NCBI GenBank assembly: GCA_016199325.1
Contig: JACQGW010000135.1
Coordinates: 1-6,848, forward strand
Direction of reading: 5' to 3'
Origin: Chloroflexota bacterium
Lineage (GTDB): Bacteria > Chloroflexota > Dehalococcoidia > JACQGW01
Length of the DNA stretch: 6,848 bases
Part shown: positions 1 through 6,676 of the stretch, piece by piece
Position numbering within the stretch: the first letter of the stretch is position 1
How the letters are laid out: each line of letters begins with the position of its first letter
Program-made: the position numbers and the translations under genes
Notes under the pieces: model-generated
Told to the model about the DNA's origin: nothing
Database searches by the model: none
What the model saw: the letters and a program-made list of their open reading frames with translations, nothing else

Positions 1-44
1 ATCCGTTCAATCCGCTCCCAGAATCCGTTGACAGCTCGTTTCTC

Positions 45-1109
45 TCACGGCCTCACCAGGACCTCGGCCATGATGCGCAGGTGGTTCTCGCACAGGATCT
101 TCCGCAGGTCGCTTTCGGCGAACCCTCGCCGGCGCAGCTCCGCCGTCAGGCCGGGGAAGTCCTCCGGGCTGAGCATGCCCTTGAACGGTCGCTGGACGTC
201 CTGCGAGCGCTCCGGGCTCCAACTGGCGATGTCCGCCGACGCGCCGATCTCGAACAGGTAATGGGCGAAGTCGGCGCCGATGCCGACGTGGTCGATTCCG
301 ATCAGTTGGACGACGTGCTCGACGTGGTCGACCCACCTGGCAATCGTCGGCTCCCCGTCGGCGACGAATCGCGAGACGGCGATCAGCCCGATCACGCCGC
401 CGCCCGCCGCGAGCGCCTTGAGCATGTCGTCGGTCAGATTCCGCCGGTGGTTCCGCACGGCGCGGGCGTTCGAGTGGCTGGCGACGACCGGCTTGGTCGA
501 CGTTTCGAGGATGTCCCAGGTCGTCTGGTCCGACGCGTGCGATATGTCGACGATGATGCCCAGCCGGTTCATGTCCTTGATCGCCTGGCGCCCAATCCGG
601 GTCAGGCCGCCTCGGGAGTCGTTCTCCCAGGCGCCATCGCCGAACGCGGTGCGGCGGTGGTGGGTCAGCGAGATCATCCGGATGCCGGCCTGGTAGAAAA
701 AGCGCAGGGCCGACAGGTCGTGCCCGAGCGGCTCGGCCCCTTCAAAGGCGAGGACGACGGCGATCTTGCCGGCCTGGGTGATGCGCTGGACGTCGGCGAA
801 CGACCGCGCCAGCTCGATCTGGTCGGCGTTCTCCTCGATCTCCTCGCACAGGCCGTCCATGACGCGAATCGCATGGCGCATGGCTCCATCGGGCACGAAG
901 ACGGCCGGCGTGTAGATCGGCGCCACGACGACGCGGTTCCCGCCGGCATGAAAGCGCGGCAGCCAGTAGGTGCGAAGCGAGTCGTAGACGCCCTCGTTCC
1001 GCCACTTGGCGACAGACAGGGCGAAGTCGTTGTGGGAATCGACAATGCCGATGCGGCGGGTCAGCTCGGCGTCGGCGTCGGTAAACAGGCTCGTCTGGGT
1101 CGTCGTCAT
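45..1109 (-). CDS. Membrane dipeptidase-like zinc hydrolase (peptidase M19)
   Basis: A 354-residue protein of the renal dipeptidase family (M19), whose members hydrolyse dipeptides, some D-amino-acid-containing, with a binuclear zinc centre in a TIM-barrel fold. Visible family positions are H26 and D28 in DSHND, the bridging glutamate E123 in AFEGAEPLG, the SLTHH segment at 147-151, H191 in DISHAS, H212 in ASHSNARA followed by the usual RN.RNL.D run, and D280 in GIGADF. All expected metal or catalytic positions therefore appear intact. Length is normal for bacterial members. There is no signal peptide, so a cytoplasmic location is likely. The open frame extends upstream, but the ATG at 1109 is chosen because homology begins shortly after it and GGAGAG lies 5 nt upstream. 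Its ATG overlaps the stop of the preceding hyuB gene (ATGA), implying translational coupling. It is the last gene of the operon seen here. The exact substrate is unknown. Confidence 0.93.
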   Translation of the reverse strand: MTTTQTSLFTDADAELTRRIGIVDSHNDFALSVAKWRNEGVYDSLRTYWLPRFHAGGNRVVVAPIYTPAVFVPDGAMRHAIRVMDGLCEEIEENADQIELARSFADVQRITQAGKIAVVLAFEGAEPLGHDLSALRFFYQAGIRMISLTHHRRTAFGDGAWENDSRGGLTRIGRQAIKDMNRLGIIVDISHASDQTTWDILETSTKPVVASHSNARAVRNHRRNLTDDMLKALAAGGGVIGLIAVSRFVADGEPTIARWVDHVEHVVQLIGIDHVGIGADFAHYLFEIGASADIASWSPERSQDVQRPFKGMLSPEDFPGLTAELRRRGFAESDLRKILCENHLRIMAEVLVRP

Positions 1110-2863
1110 CTGCTCTCTCCGCTCGGTAGGATGCGAGTTGCTGGAGGGGATGTGCGACGGGCGCGGAGCGCGCCGAGGTCGACCTCGACGCCGTAGTCGC
1201 GGGCGGCCGCGACGACGGATACCAGGCCGTTGCGCACGTCGGCCAGCACGCGGGCCGGGTCCCGCTCGGTGGGATCGCCGAAGCCGCCGCCGCCTGCCGT
1301 CTCCACCTCCATCCGCAGGCTCGGGTCCGTAAAGGCCACCGCGCCGAGCTGCTCTCGAACCTGGTGCGTTGGGATCACGGCACCGTTCAGGCCGACCTGT
1401 GTGGCGGTTCCGTGATGGCCGCCGGCCAGCCCGAACGGCGGGAAGACCTGGTTGTGGCAGAGGGCGCTCACCGTGACCGGGTGCGACAGGTTCTCCGGCG
1501 GCGCGATCGTCACGCGCAGCCCACAGCCGCCGCGGGTGCGGCCGGGGCCTCCCGAGTCCGTCCTGAGCTCCTTTTCGAGCGTCAGCACCGACGTCGTGGT
1601 CTCGACGATCTCGTTTGGCACGTTCGAGGTGGCGTTCGGGAAGCAGATGCCCCCGACCCCGTCCGTCGCCCATCCGGCGCCCATCCCGCCGCCGTGAAAC
1701 ACCAGCTCGCCGAAGCCGACGCCGTTGTCGTCGGTCCCGAGCATGCGAAACACGCTGAAGAAGCCGCCCTTGGCCGGCACCTTGTGGGGAACCGCCGCCG
1801 CCAGCGCACCCCAGATGGTGGCGTCCACGTAGTAGCAGACCTTGGTCCGGTCGTTTACCGTCGCGGGGTAGCGGGCGTTGAGCAGGGTGCCTTCGGGCAC
1901 CTGGATCCGCGTTGGGCGGAACAGCCCCTCGTTGCCCGCCATGTGGGGCGACAGGAGGCAGTTGAGTCCGTAGTTGGCGCGGGCCAGCGTGATGCTGTAC
2001 GTGCAGTTGATGCCGCCGTGGGGATGCTCGGGCGGGACCCGAACGTAGTCGACGACGAGCTCGGTGCCCCGCACGTGGACGACGACGCCGATGGTCAGCG
2101 GCCCGTCGAGATCGTCGAAGGTGATCTCGAACGGGTAGTCGCCGTCCGGGATCTCGCCGATGGCCTGCCGCATCGCCGCCTCGGCGCGGGTCTGAATGGC
2201 GTCGGAGAGCGGCTCCAGGCTGGTCAGCCCGTAGTCGTCCAGCAGCGCCAGGGTCTGCCGCGCGGCGACACCGTTGGCCGTCACCAGCGCGATGATGTCG
2301 CCCATCGTCATCTCCGGCGTCCGAACGTTCCGGCGGATGATCGAGACCACGGTCTCATTCCGCTTGCCCGCCTCGTACAGCTTGACGGGCGGCACGAACA
2401 GCCCCTCCTCGAAGATGCTGCGGGCCACCTGGGAGTTCAGCAGGCCGCCGATGTCTGCGACGTGGCCGATGGAGCCGGTGAAGCCGACGAGCCGGCCCGC
2501 TGTGAAGAAGGGAGTCACCACCGCGAAGTCGGACAGGTGCCCGCAGACGATCCAGGGGTCGTTGGTGAGGAGCACGTCGCCCGGCGCGAGGGACTCGGGC
2601 GGGAACAGCGCCAGCAGTCGCTGGGCACACTGGGGAATGGCGACGTTGAACGTCGGATTGCTGGTTGTCGCGTGCGCGACGGACCAGCCCCGTGCGTCCA
2701 TGATCTCGCACCCCAGGTCGTTGGCGGCGCCGAGGATGGTGCTGAAGGCGGTTCGGCGGAGCACCGCCTGCATCTCGTCGGCCACCGTCACCAGCCGGTG
2801 CCAGGCGATCTGGAGGGCGACCGGGTCGTCCAGGAACGAAGGGCGCTCAGTCGTGTGTGCCAT
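1106..2863 (-). CDS. HyuB-type hydantoinase/oxoprolinase subunit, copy 2
   Basis: A 585-residue member of the hydantoinase B / 5-oxoprolinase beta / acetone carboxylase alpha family. In characterised systems HyuB works with an ATP-hydrolysing HyuA subunit to open cyclic amides such as hydantoins or 5-oxoproline. Family hallmarks in order: DPVALQIAWHRL near the N terminus, NDPWIVCGHLSD at 101-112, GHVADIGG at 133-140, EEGLFVPPVKLY at 152-163, RRNVRTPE at 177-184, SGGPGRTRGG at 437-446, and TAGGGGFGDPTERDP at 522-536 followed by the usual C-terminal V.ADV.NG.VS...A...YGVEVD segment. Length is full. No signal peptide is visible, so it is probably cytoplasmic. The ATG at 2863 has GGAG 6 nt upstream, inside the last codons of the binding-protein gene, which stops 3 bp earlier; its own stop overlaps the dipeptidase start. 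It is a close paralogue of the gene at 4669-6426. No HyuA partner is in the window, so substrate and ATP dependence are open. Confidence 0.94.
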   Translation of the reverse strand: MAHTTERPSFLDDPVALQIAWHRLVTVADEMQAVLRRTAFSTILGAANDLGCEIMDARGWSVAHATTSNPTFNVAIPQCAQRLLALFPPESLAPGDVLLTNDPWIVCGHLSDFAVVTPFFTAGRLVGFTGSIGHVADIGGLLNSQVARSIFEEGLFVPPVKLYEAGKRNETVVSIIRRNVRTPEMTMGDIIALVTANGVAARQTLALLDDYGLTSLEPLSDAIQTRAEAAMRQAIGEIPDGDYPFEITFDDLDGPLTIGVVVHVRGTELVVDYVRVPPEHPHGGINCTYSITLARANYGLNCLLSPHMAGNEGLFRPTRIQVPEGTLLNARYPATVNDRTKVCYYVDATIWGALAAAVPHKVPAKGGFFSVFRMLGTDDNGVGFGELVFHGGGMGAGWATDGVGGICFPNATSNVPNEIVETTTSVLTLEKELRTDSGGPGRTRGGCGLRVTIAPPENLSHPVTVSALCHNQVFPPFGLAGGHHGTATQVGLNGAVIPTHQVREQLGAVAFTDPSLRMEVETAGGGGFGDPTERDPARVLADVRNGLVSVVAAARDYGVEVDLGALRARRTSPPATRILPSGESR

Positions 2864-2866
2864 GTC

Positions 2867-4618
2867 CTACTCCAGATAGATCCAGTAGAACGCCGGATGG
2901 GTCGGGAGGCCCGGGTTGATGATGGTGCCCTTGACGTTCTTCCTCGTCACAAACACGTCGTTGGGAATCACGTCGTTCACGGTGGCGGCATCGGCGCGCG
3001 CCAGTTGCTGCACCTTCTTGAGCATGCCCGTCCGCTCCTCGTCGTTGACCGTCACCAGCGCCTTGTCCAGCAACGCCTCGATCTCGTCGTTCTTGTACCC
3101 GTAGTTCCCCCAGGCGGCGTTGGTCTTGCCGGAGAGCGTCTGCCAGGTCGCGAACGCTTCGTCGGCGTTGATGTAGCTGAAGGCGAAGTGGCCGACGTTG
3201 TCCCGCGTCTCGGGCTTCGTCGAGCGCTCGACCATGGTCGCCCAGGGCTGCGGATTCAGCTTGAGCGTGACCCCGATCTTGGCGAGGTTCGCCTGCCAGA
3301 GCTCGGACATCTGCCGCTGCTCGTCGAGGTTCCCGATGTACGTACAGCTCAGCGTCGCCCCCTTGGCATAGCCCGAGGCCTCTAGCAGTTGTTTCGCCCT
3401 GGTCAGGTCGAAGGTTTCCGGTCCCAGCGACTTGTCGTGCGTGCGGTACGGGATCGGCACGACCCCCTGAGGAACGGTCGCGTAGCCGGAATAGATCTGC
3501 TCGGCGGCGGTCTTGTAGTCGAAGGCGGCGACGAGGGCCTGGCGGAGCTTGAGATCGTTGACCGGCGGGCGCTGGTTGTCCAACCGGATCATGAACAGCC
3601 GGATGCTCGTCGCGGCGTGGACCTGGAGGTTCGGATCGTTCTTCAGCGACGCCAGGTCCGCCGTCGCGATGGCCTGCGCCAACTGCACCTCGCCGCGCTG
3701 GACGAGCTGTCGCTGGGTTGCCTGCTCCGCGACGTACCGGATCACCACGCCGTCGACGTGCTTGCCTCCCCACCCGCGCCAGTAGTCGGGGAACTTGGTC
3801 AGGGTCATCGACTGGTCGCGCTTCCACTCTTTCAGCGTGTAGGCGCCGGTGCCCGCGGCATGCTCGGAGAACCAGCCCTGGGCGTTGTCGCTGCCGGCAT
3901 TGGCCTGGATCGCTTTGGGGCTCGCGAGAAAGGCGGTGCCGAGCGTCGCCAACGTCGGGGCGTATGGGCTGTTCATGTTGACGACCAGCGTGCCGGCGTC
4001 GGGCGCCTCGATGCTCTTGATGTACTTCTGCAAGGCCGCAGCCGCCGCTTTTCCGAGCTTGAACATCCGCTCGAATGACGTTCTGACGCCGGGCGCGTCC
4101 AGCGTGGCGCCGTCGTGGAACTTGACGCCGCTGCGGATCTTGAACGTGTACTTCAGGCCATCGGGCGCCACCTCGTAGGACGAAGCCAGCACCGGCTCCA
4201 GCTCCATGGTGCCGACCTTGTAGCCCAGCAGCCCCTCGTACATCGGGTGCAGCGCGATGAGCGTCGGGTTGTCCACCGTCGACTGCGGCTCGATCGTCTT
4301 CGTCGGCCAGAGGTAGGCGATGCTGAGCGTGGTGCTCGGCGCTGCGGCCGGGGCCGGACTGGCCACGGCGGCCGGTGCCGCAGTCGCCTGCGCGGCGGGC
4401 GCCGCGGTTGGCGCGGGCGCCGGCTTGGTGGGCTGCGCCGCCGGGGCGGCCGCCGGCGTGGTGGTCGCCGCCGGCCTGGTCGGCTGCGGAGCCGGCTGCG
4501 TGGGGGCCGCCGGCGCGCCGGCGCATGCCGCCAGCCCCACCGCCGTGGCCGCGCTGCCGGCGAGAACGCCGAGGAACGCCCGACGAGAAACGAAACGCGA
4601 CATCTTCTTCTCTTCCAC
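2867..4618 (-). CDS. ABC transporter substrate-binding lipoprotein, family 5 (Opp/Dpp-like)
   Basis: A 583-residue extracytoplasmic solute-binding protein of the peptide/nickel/opine type (SBP_bac_5), which captures a ligand and delivers it to an ABC permease. The N terminus has a twin-arginine motif S-R-R-A-F-L-G (residues 11-17), a hydrophobic stretch, and lipobox L-A-A-C with C32 as the lipidated cysteine, so a Tat-exported lipoprotein is inferred. Residues 33-95 form a Pro/Ala/Thr/Gln-rich linker, then the binding domain starts near 97. Family features include YTFKIRSGVKFHDGATL (156-172) and a downstream TGAYTLKEW then DYWRGW segment. The start is taken as GTG at 4618 because GGAGG lies 6 nt upstream; an ATG at 4603 would keep the Tat motif but lacks a good ribosome site at proper distance. 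It sits between two hyuB paralogues, so its ligand is probably the compound they process. No permease or ATPase genes are in the window. Peptide specificity is not assured for this family. Confidence 0.93.
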   Translation of the reverse strand: MEEKKMSRFVSRRAFLGVLAGSAATAVGLAACAGAPAAPTQPAPQPTRPAATTTPAAAPAAQPTKPAPAPTAAPAAQATAAPAAVASPAPAAAPSTTLSIAYLWPTKTIEPQSTVDNPTLIALHPMYEGLLGYKVGTMELEPVLASSYEVAPDGLKYTFKIRSGVKFHDGATLDAPGVRTSFERMFKLGKAAAAALQKYIKSIEAPDAGTLVVNMNSPYAPTLATLGTAFLASPKAIQANAGSDNAQGWFSEHAAGTGAYTLKEWKRDQSMTLTKFPDYWRGWGGKHVDGVVIRYVAEQATQRQLVQRGEVQLAQAIATADLASLKNDPNLQVHAATSIRLFMIRLDNQRPPVNDLKLRQALVAAFDYKTAAEQIYSGYATVPQGVVPIPYRTHDKSLGPETFDLTRAKQLLEASGYAKGATLSCTYIGNLDEQRQMSELWQANLAKIGVTLKLNPQPWATMVERSTKPETRDNVGHFAFSYINADEAFATWQTLSGKTNAAWGNYGYKNDEIEALLDKALVTVNDEERTGMLKKVQQLARADAATVNDVIPNDVFVTRKNVKGTIINPGLPTHPAFYWIYLE

Positions 4619-4624
4619 GATACT

Positions 4625-4629
4625 CCTCC
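4625..4629 (-). promoter_or_regulatory. Shine-Dalgarno GGAGG that decides a GTG start
   Basis: The minus strand reads GGGGGAGGAG then TATC before GTG. The GGAGG core is 6 nt from the GTG at 4618, but 21 nt from the alternative in-frame ATG at 4603. This favours GTG initiation of the binding-protein gene. Confidence 0.75.
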
Positions 4630-4646
4630 CCCGTCAGAAATTGATC

Positions 4647-4656
4647 GTCATATGAC
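4647..4656. other. 10-bp perfect palindrome in the hyuB-SBP gap
   Basis: GTCATATGAC is its own reverse complement and lies in the 50-bp gap between the stop of the first hyuB and the start of the binding-protein gene. It could be an operator half or processing element, but a palindrome this short may be chance. No terminator-like stem with a T run is seen in the gap. Confidence 0.3.
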
Positions 4657-4668
4657 CTGTCGGATGGA

Positions 4669-6426
4669 CTACTGGCCTGTTAGGGTTTTTCCTCCTTCCG
4701 AACCGGGTAGCCGACGAGCCTGGAGCCTCCCCAGATCCACTTCGACGCCGTACTCCCGAGCCGCCGCCTCCGCAGAGACGAAGCCGTTGCGAACGTCCGC
4801 GAGCACCCGGACGGGATCCCGCTCGACCGGCCTGCCGTAGCCGCCTCCGCCGGCGGTCTCCAGCGTGAGCTTGACGCGGGGGTCGGTGAACGTCAGGGCA
4901 CCCAGCTCGTGGCGGATCGTATGCACGGGGAGGACGCTCCCGTTCATGCGCACCTGGGTCGGCGAGCCGCCCGACCCGCCGGCCAATCCGAACGCCGGAA
5001 AGCTCTGGTTGTGGCACCAGGGGCTCACGATGGGCGGCTGCTCCGGGTTCTCGGGCACGCCGATGGTGACCCGGAGGCTACAGCCGCCCCGCGTCCGGCC
5101 CGGTCCGCCCGAGTCCGGCAGGTACTCCTTCTCCTCCACAGGGATCGCCGTCGTGCCCTCGAAGATCTCGATGGGGACATTGCAGGCGACGTTCGGGAAG
5201 CAGATTCCGCCCACACCGTCCGTCGCCGGCCCGGCGCCCATGCCGCTGCCATTGAACATCAGCGAGCCGAACGGGACGCCGCTCTGGACGCCCAGCACCC
5301 GAAAGACGCTCAGAAAGCCGCCCTTCGCCGGAACGCGGTGAGGAACGGCCTGCGCCAGCGCGCCGTAGATGACGGCGTCCACGTAGTAGCAGACCTTGGT
5401 GCGGTCGTTCACCGACGCCGGGTGGCGGGCGTTGAGCAGCGTCCCCTCCGGCACCCGCACCCGGGTTGGCCGGAACAGCCCCTCGTTTCCCGCGATGTGG
5501 GGCGCAAGAATGCAGTTGAGCGCGTAGTTGGCGCGAGCCAGCGTAATGTTCAGCGTGCAGTTGATGCCCCCGTGCGAGTGCTCGGGGGGAACCCGGACGA
5601 AGTCGACCTCGAGCTCGGACCCCCGAACGCGGATGACGGCGCCAACGGTCAGGGGGCCGTCCAGCTCGTCGAACGTGATCTCGAACGGGTAGTCGCCGTC
5701 GGGGATCTCGCCGATGGCCTGTCGCATCGCCCGTTCAGCGCGGGTCTGAACGGCGTTGGACAGGCCCTCCAGGTCCTCCAGGCCGCAGTCGTCCAGCAGC
5801 GCCAGGGTCTGCCGCGCGGCGACGCCATTGGCCGTCACCAGCGCCATGATGTCGCCCATCGTCATCTCCGGCGTGCGCACGTTCCGCCGGACGATCGAGA
5901 CGACCATCTCGTTCCGCCTGCCGGCTTCGTAGAACTTGCACGGGGGCAACAGCAGCCCCTCCTCGAAGTTGCTGCGGGACAGGTGCAGGTTCAGCAGGCC
6001 GCCCATGTCGGCGACGTGGCCGATGGAGCCGGCAAAGCCGATCAGCCGGCCCTCCCGGAAAAAGGGGGTCGCGACGCCGATGTCCGGCAGGTGGCCGCAG
6101 ACGAGCCAGGGGTCGTTCGTCAGGATCACGTCGCCCGGCCCCAGCGAGCCGGGCGGGAAAAGCGGCAGGAGCTTCTGCACCATCTGCGGAATCGCGACGT
6201 TGAACGTGGCGTTGCTCGTCACCGCGTGCGCCACCGACCAGCCGCGCGCGTCCATGATCTCGCAGCCCAGGTCGTTGGCGGCGCCGATAATGGTGCTGAA
6301 CGCCGTCCGCCGGAGGACCGACTGCATCTCGTCGGCCACCGTCACCAGTCGGTGCCAGATGATCTCCAGGGCGACCGGATCGTCGAGAAAACTCATAGGA
6401 GCTTGTGGGAACTCACGGGAACTCAT
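4669..6426 (-). CDS. HyuB-type hydantoinase/oxoprolinase subunit, copy 1
   Basis: A 585-residue protein of the same HyuB family as the gene at 1106-2863 and the first gene of the operon. Hallmarks: SFLDDPVALEIIWHRL near the N terminus, NDPWLVCGHLPD at 104-115, GHVADMGG at 136-143, RRNVRTPEMTMGD, SGGPGRTRGG, and TAGGGGYGRPVERDP at 524-538. The last motif reads YGRP where the paralogue reads FGDP. The start is uncertain. ATG at 6426 has AGGAG 5 nt upstream and gives a length equal to the paralogue, whereas ATG at 6396 (575 residues, beginning MSFLDD) has no ribosome-binding sequence before it. Homology to the paralogue begins only at SFLDD, so the first ten residues (MSSREFPQAP) are encoded by the 10-bp repeat array. 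No signal peptide is seen. Expected role is opening of a cyclic amide together with a HyuA partner not found here; the substrate is unknown. Confidence 0.93.
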   Translation of the reverse strand: MSSREFPQAPMSFLDDPVALEIIWHRLVTVADEMQSVLRRTAFSTIIGAANDLGCEIMDARGWSVAHAVTSNATFNVAIPQMVQKLLPLFPPGSLGPGDVILTNDPWLVCGHLPDIGVATPFFREGRLIGFAGSIGHVADMGGLLNLHLSRSNFEEGLLLPPCKFYEAGRRNEMVVSIVRRNVRTPEMTMGDIMALVTANGVAARQTLALLDDCGLEDLEGLSNAVQTRAERAMRQAIGEIPDGDYPFEITFDELDGPLTVGAVIRVRGSELEVDFVRVPPEHSHGGINCTLNITLARANYALNCILAPHIAGNEGLFRPTRVRVPEGTLLNARHPASVNDRTKVCYYVDAVIYGALAQAVPHRVPAKGGFLSVFRVLGVQSGVPFGSLMFNGSGMGAGPATDGVGGICFPNVACNVPIEIFEGTTAIPVEEKEYLPDSGGPGRTRGGCSLRVTIGVPENPEQPPIVSPWCHNQSFPAFGLAGGSGGSPTQVRMNGSVLPVHTIRHELGALTFTDPRVKLTLETAGGGGYGRPVERDPVRVLADVRNGFVSAEAAAREYGVEVDLGRLQARRLPGSEGGKTLTGQ

Positions 6427-6510
6427 GGGAACTCCTGGGAACTCATGACAAATCCTGCGAACTCATAGGAACTTCTGGGAACTCCTGCGAACTCACAGGA
6501 ACTCGAAGGT
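6391..6510. repeat. 10-bp tandem repeat array, about 12 units, overlapping the hyuB start
   Basis: The plus strand keeps exact 10-base register from 6391 to about 6510, with units such as ACTCATGGGA, ACTCCTGGGA, ACTCATAGGA and ACTCACAGGA (core GGGAACTC spanning unit joints). Units at 6401, 6441, 6451 and 6471 are degenerate. The final unit at 6501 decays after ACTCGA. The array includes both candidate start codons (6396 and 6426) of the first hyuB, so its left end is coding. The unit is close to one DNA helical turn. It could be a slippage-prone control element, a run of protein-binding sites on one face of the helix, or a selfish repeat; the sequence does not decide between these. Confidence 0.92.
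6432..6436 (-). promoter_or_regulatory. Repeat-derived Shine-Dalgarno AGGAG for the first hyuB
   Basis: On the minus strand AGGAG is followed by TTCCC and then ATG at 6426, a good spacing. Both the AGGAG and the ATG are variants of adjacent 10-bp repeat units. The next in-frame ATG, at 6396, is preceded by AAGCTCCT, which has no such site. This supports the longer start. Confidence 0.55.
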
Positions 6511-6610
6511 GCGCTGGCATGCTGAGCCTCCCGGTCTGTCATACTGAGTAGTTCATGAGCCTGACGGCTCACTACAGGCCCCTGAAAGATCATTTTCGTA
6601 GGAGCCGCAG
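6505..6610. other. Spacer between the two 10-bp arrays; likely but unresolved leader or promoter region
   Basis: About 105 bp without the 10-bp periodicity. It contains the hairpin at 6548-6575 and two similar short words, GGCATGCTGAG (6517-6527) and GTCATACTGAG (6538-6548). The operon promoter should lie here or further right, but no clear minus-strand -35/-10 pair was found; a TATGAC at 6543-6538 has no matching -35 at normal spacing. Confidence 0.35.
6548..6575. other. Imperfect hairpin in the spacer between repeat arrays
   Basis: TGAGCC (6556-6561) pairs with GGCTCA (6566-6571) around a TGAC loop. GTAG (6548-6551) can also pair with CTAC (6572-6575), leaving a 4-base TTCA bulge on one side. 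No T run follows on either strand, so it is not a convincing intrinsic terminator. It could fold in the 5' leader of the operon transcript if transcription starts upstream of it. Confidence 0.45.
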
Positions 6611-6660
6611 CGAACTCACAGGAACTCGCAGGAACTCGTGGGAACTCGCGGGGACTGATG
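6611..6660. repeat. Second 10-bp tandem repeat array, about 5 units
   Basis: Units begin GCGAACTCAC, AGGAACTCGC, AGGAACTCGT, GGGAACTCGC and a decayed GGGGACTGAT. ACTC occurs at 6614, 6624, 6634 and 6644, with ACTG at 6654. It has the same core and period as the array at 6391-6510, but is displaced 3 bases from its register and carries a G after ACTC more often. It is probably a remnant or separate expansion of the same element. Confidence 0.88.
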
Positions 6661-6676
6661 GCGCCCCCCACGATCT

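Noticed and set aside
1..44. Terminator after the dipeptidase gene
   Set aside because: Only a short direct repeat of ATCCGTT is present (1-7 and 23-29). There is no stem followed by a T run, and the segment is cut by the window edge.
1364..3385. 673-codon plus-strand open frame opposite hyuB copy 2 and the SBP
   Set aside because: It lies antisense to two strongly supported genes and has the Arg/Val/Asp/Gly-rich composition expected from the complement of GC-rich codons. No family motif is seen.
2847..4526. 559-codon minus-strand frame overlapping the SBP gene
   Set aside because: It is a shifted frame of the SBP gene, very rich in Arg and Gly, without domains; the SBP frame has clear signal and family motifs.
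4909..6468. 519-codon plus-strand open frame opposite hyuB copy 1
   Set aside because: It mirrors the sense gene. A similar antisense frame opposite the other hyuB copy follows from their nucleotide similarity, not from independent coding.
6538..6566. Sigma70-type promoter on the minus strand (TATGAC as -10)
   Set aside because: At the normal 17-bp distance the upstream hexamer is CGTCAG, a poor -35, so support is too weak.
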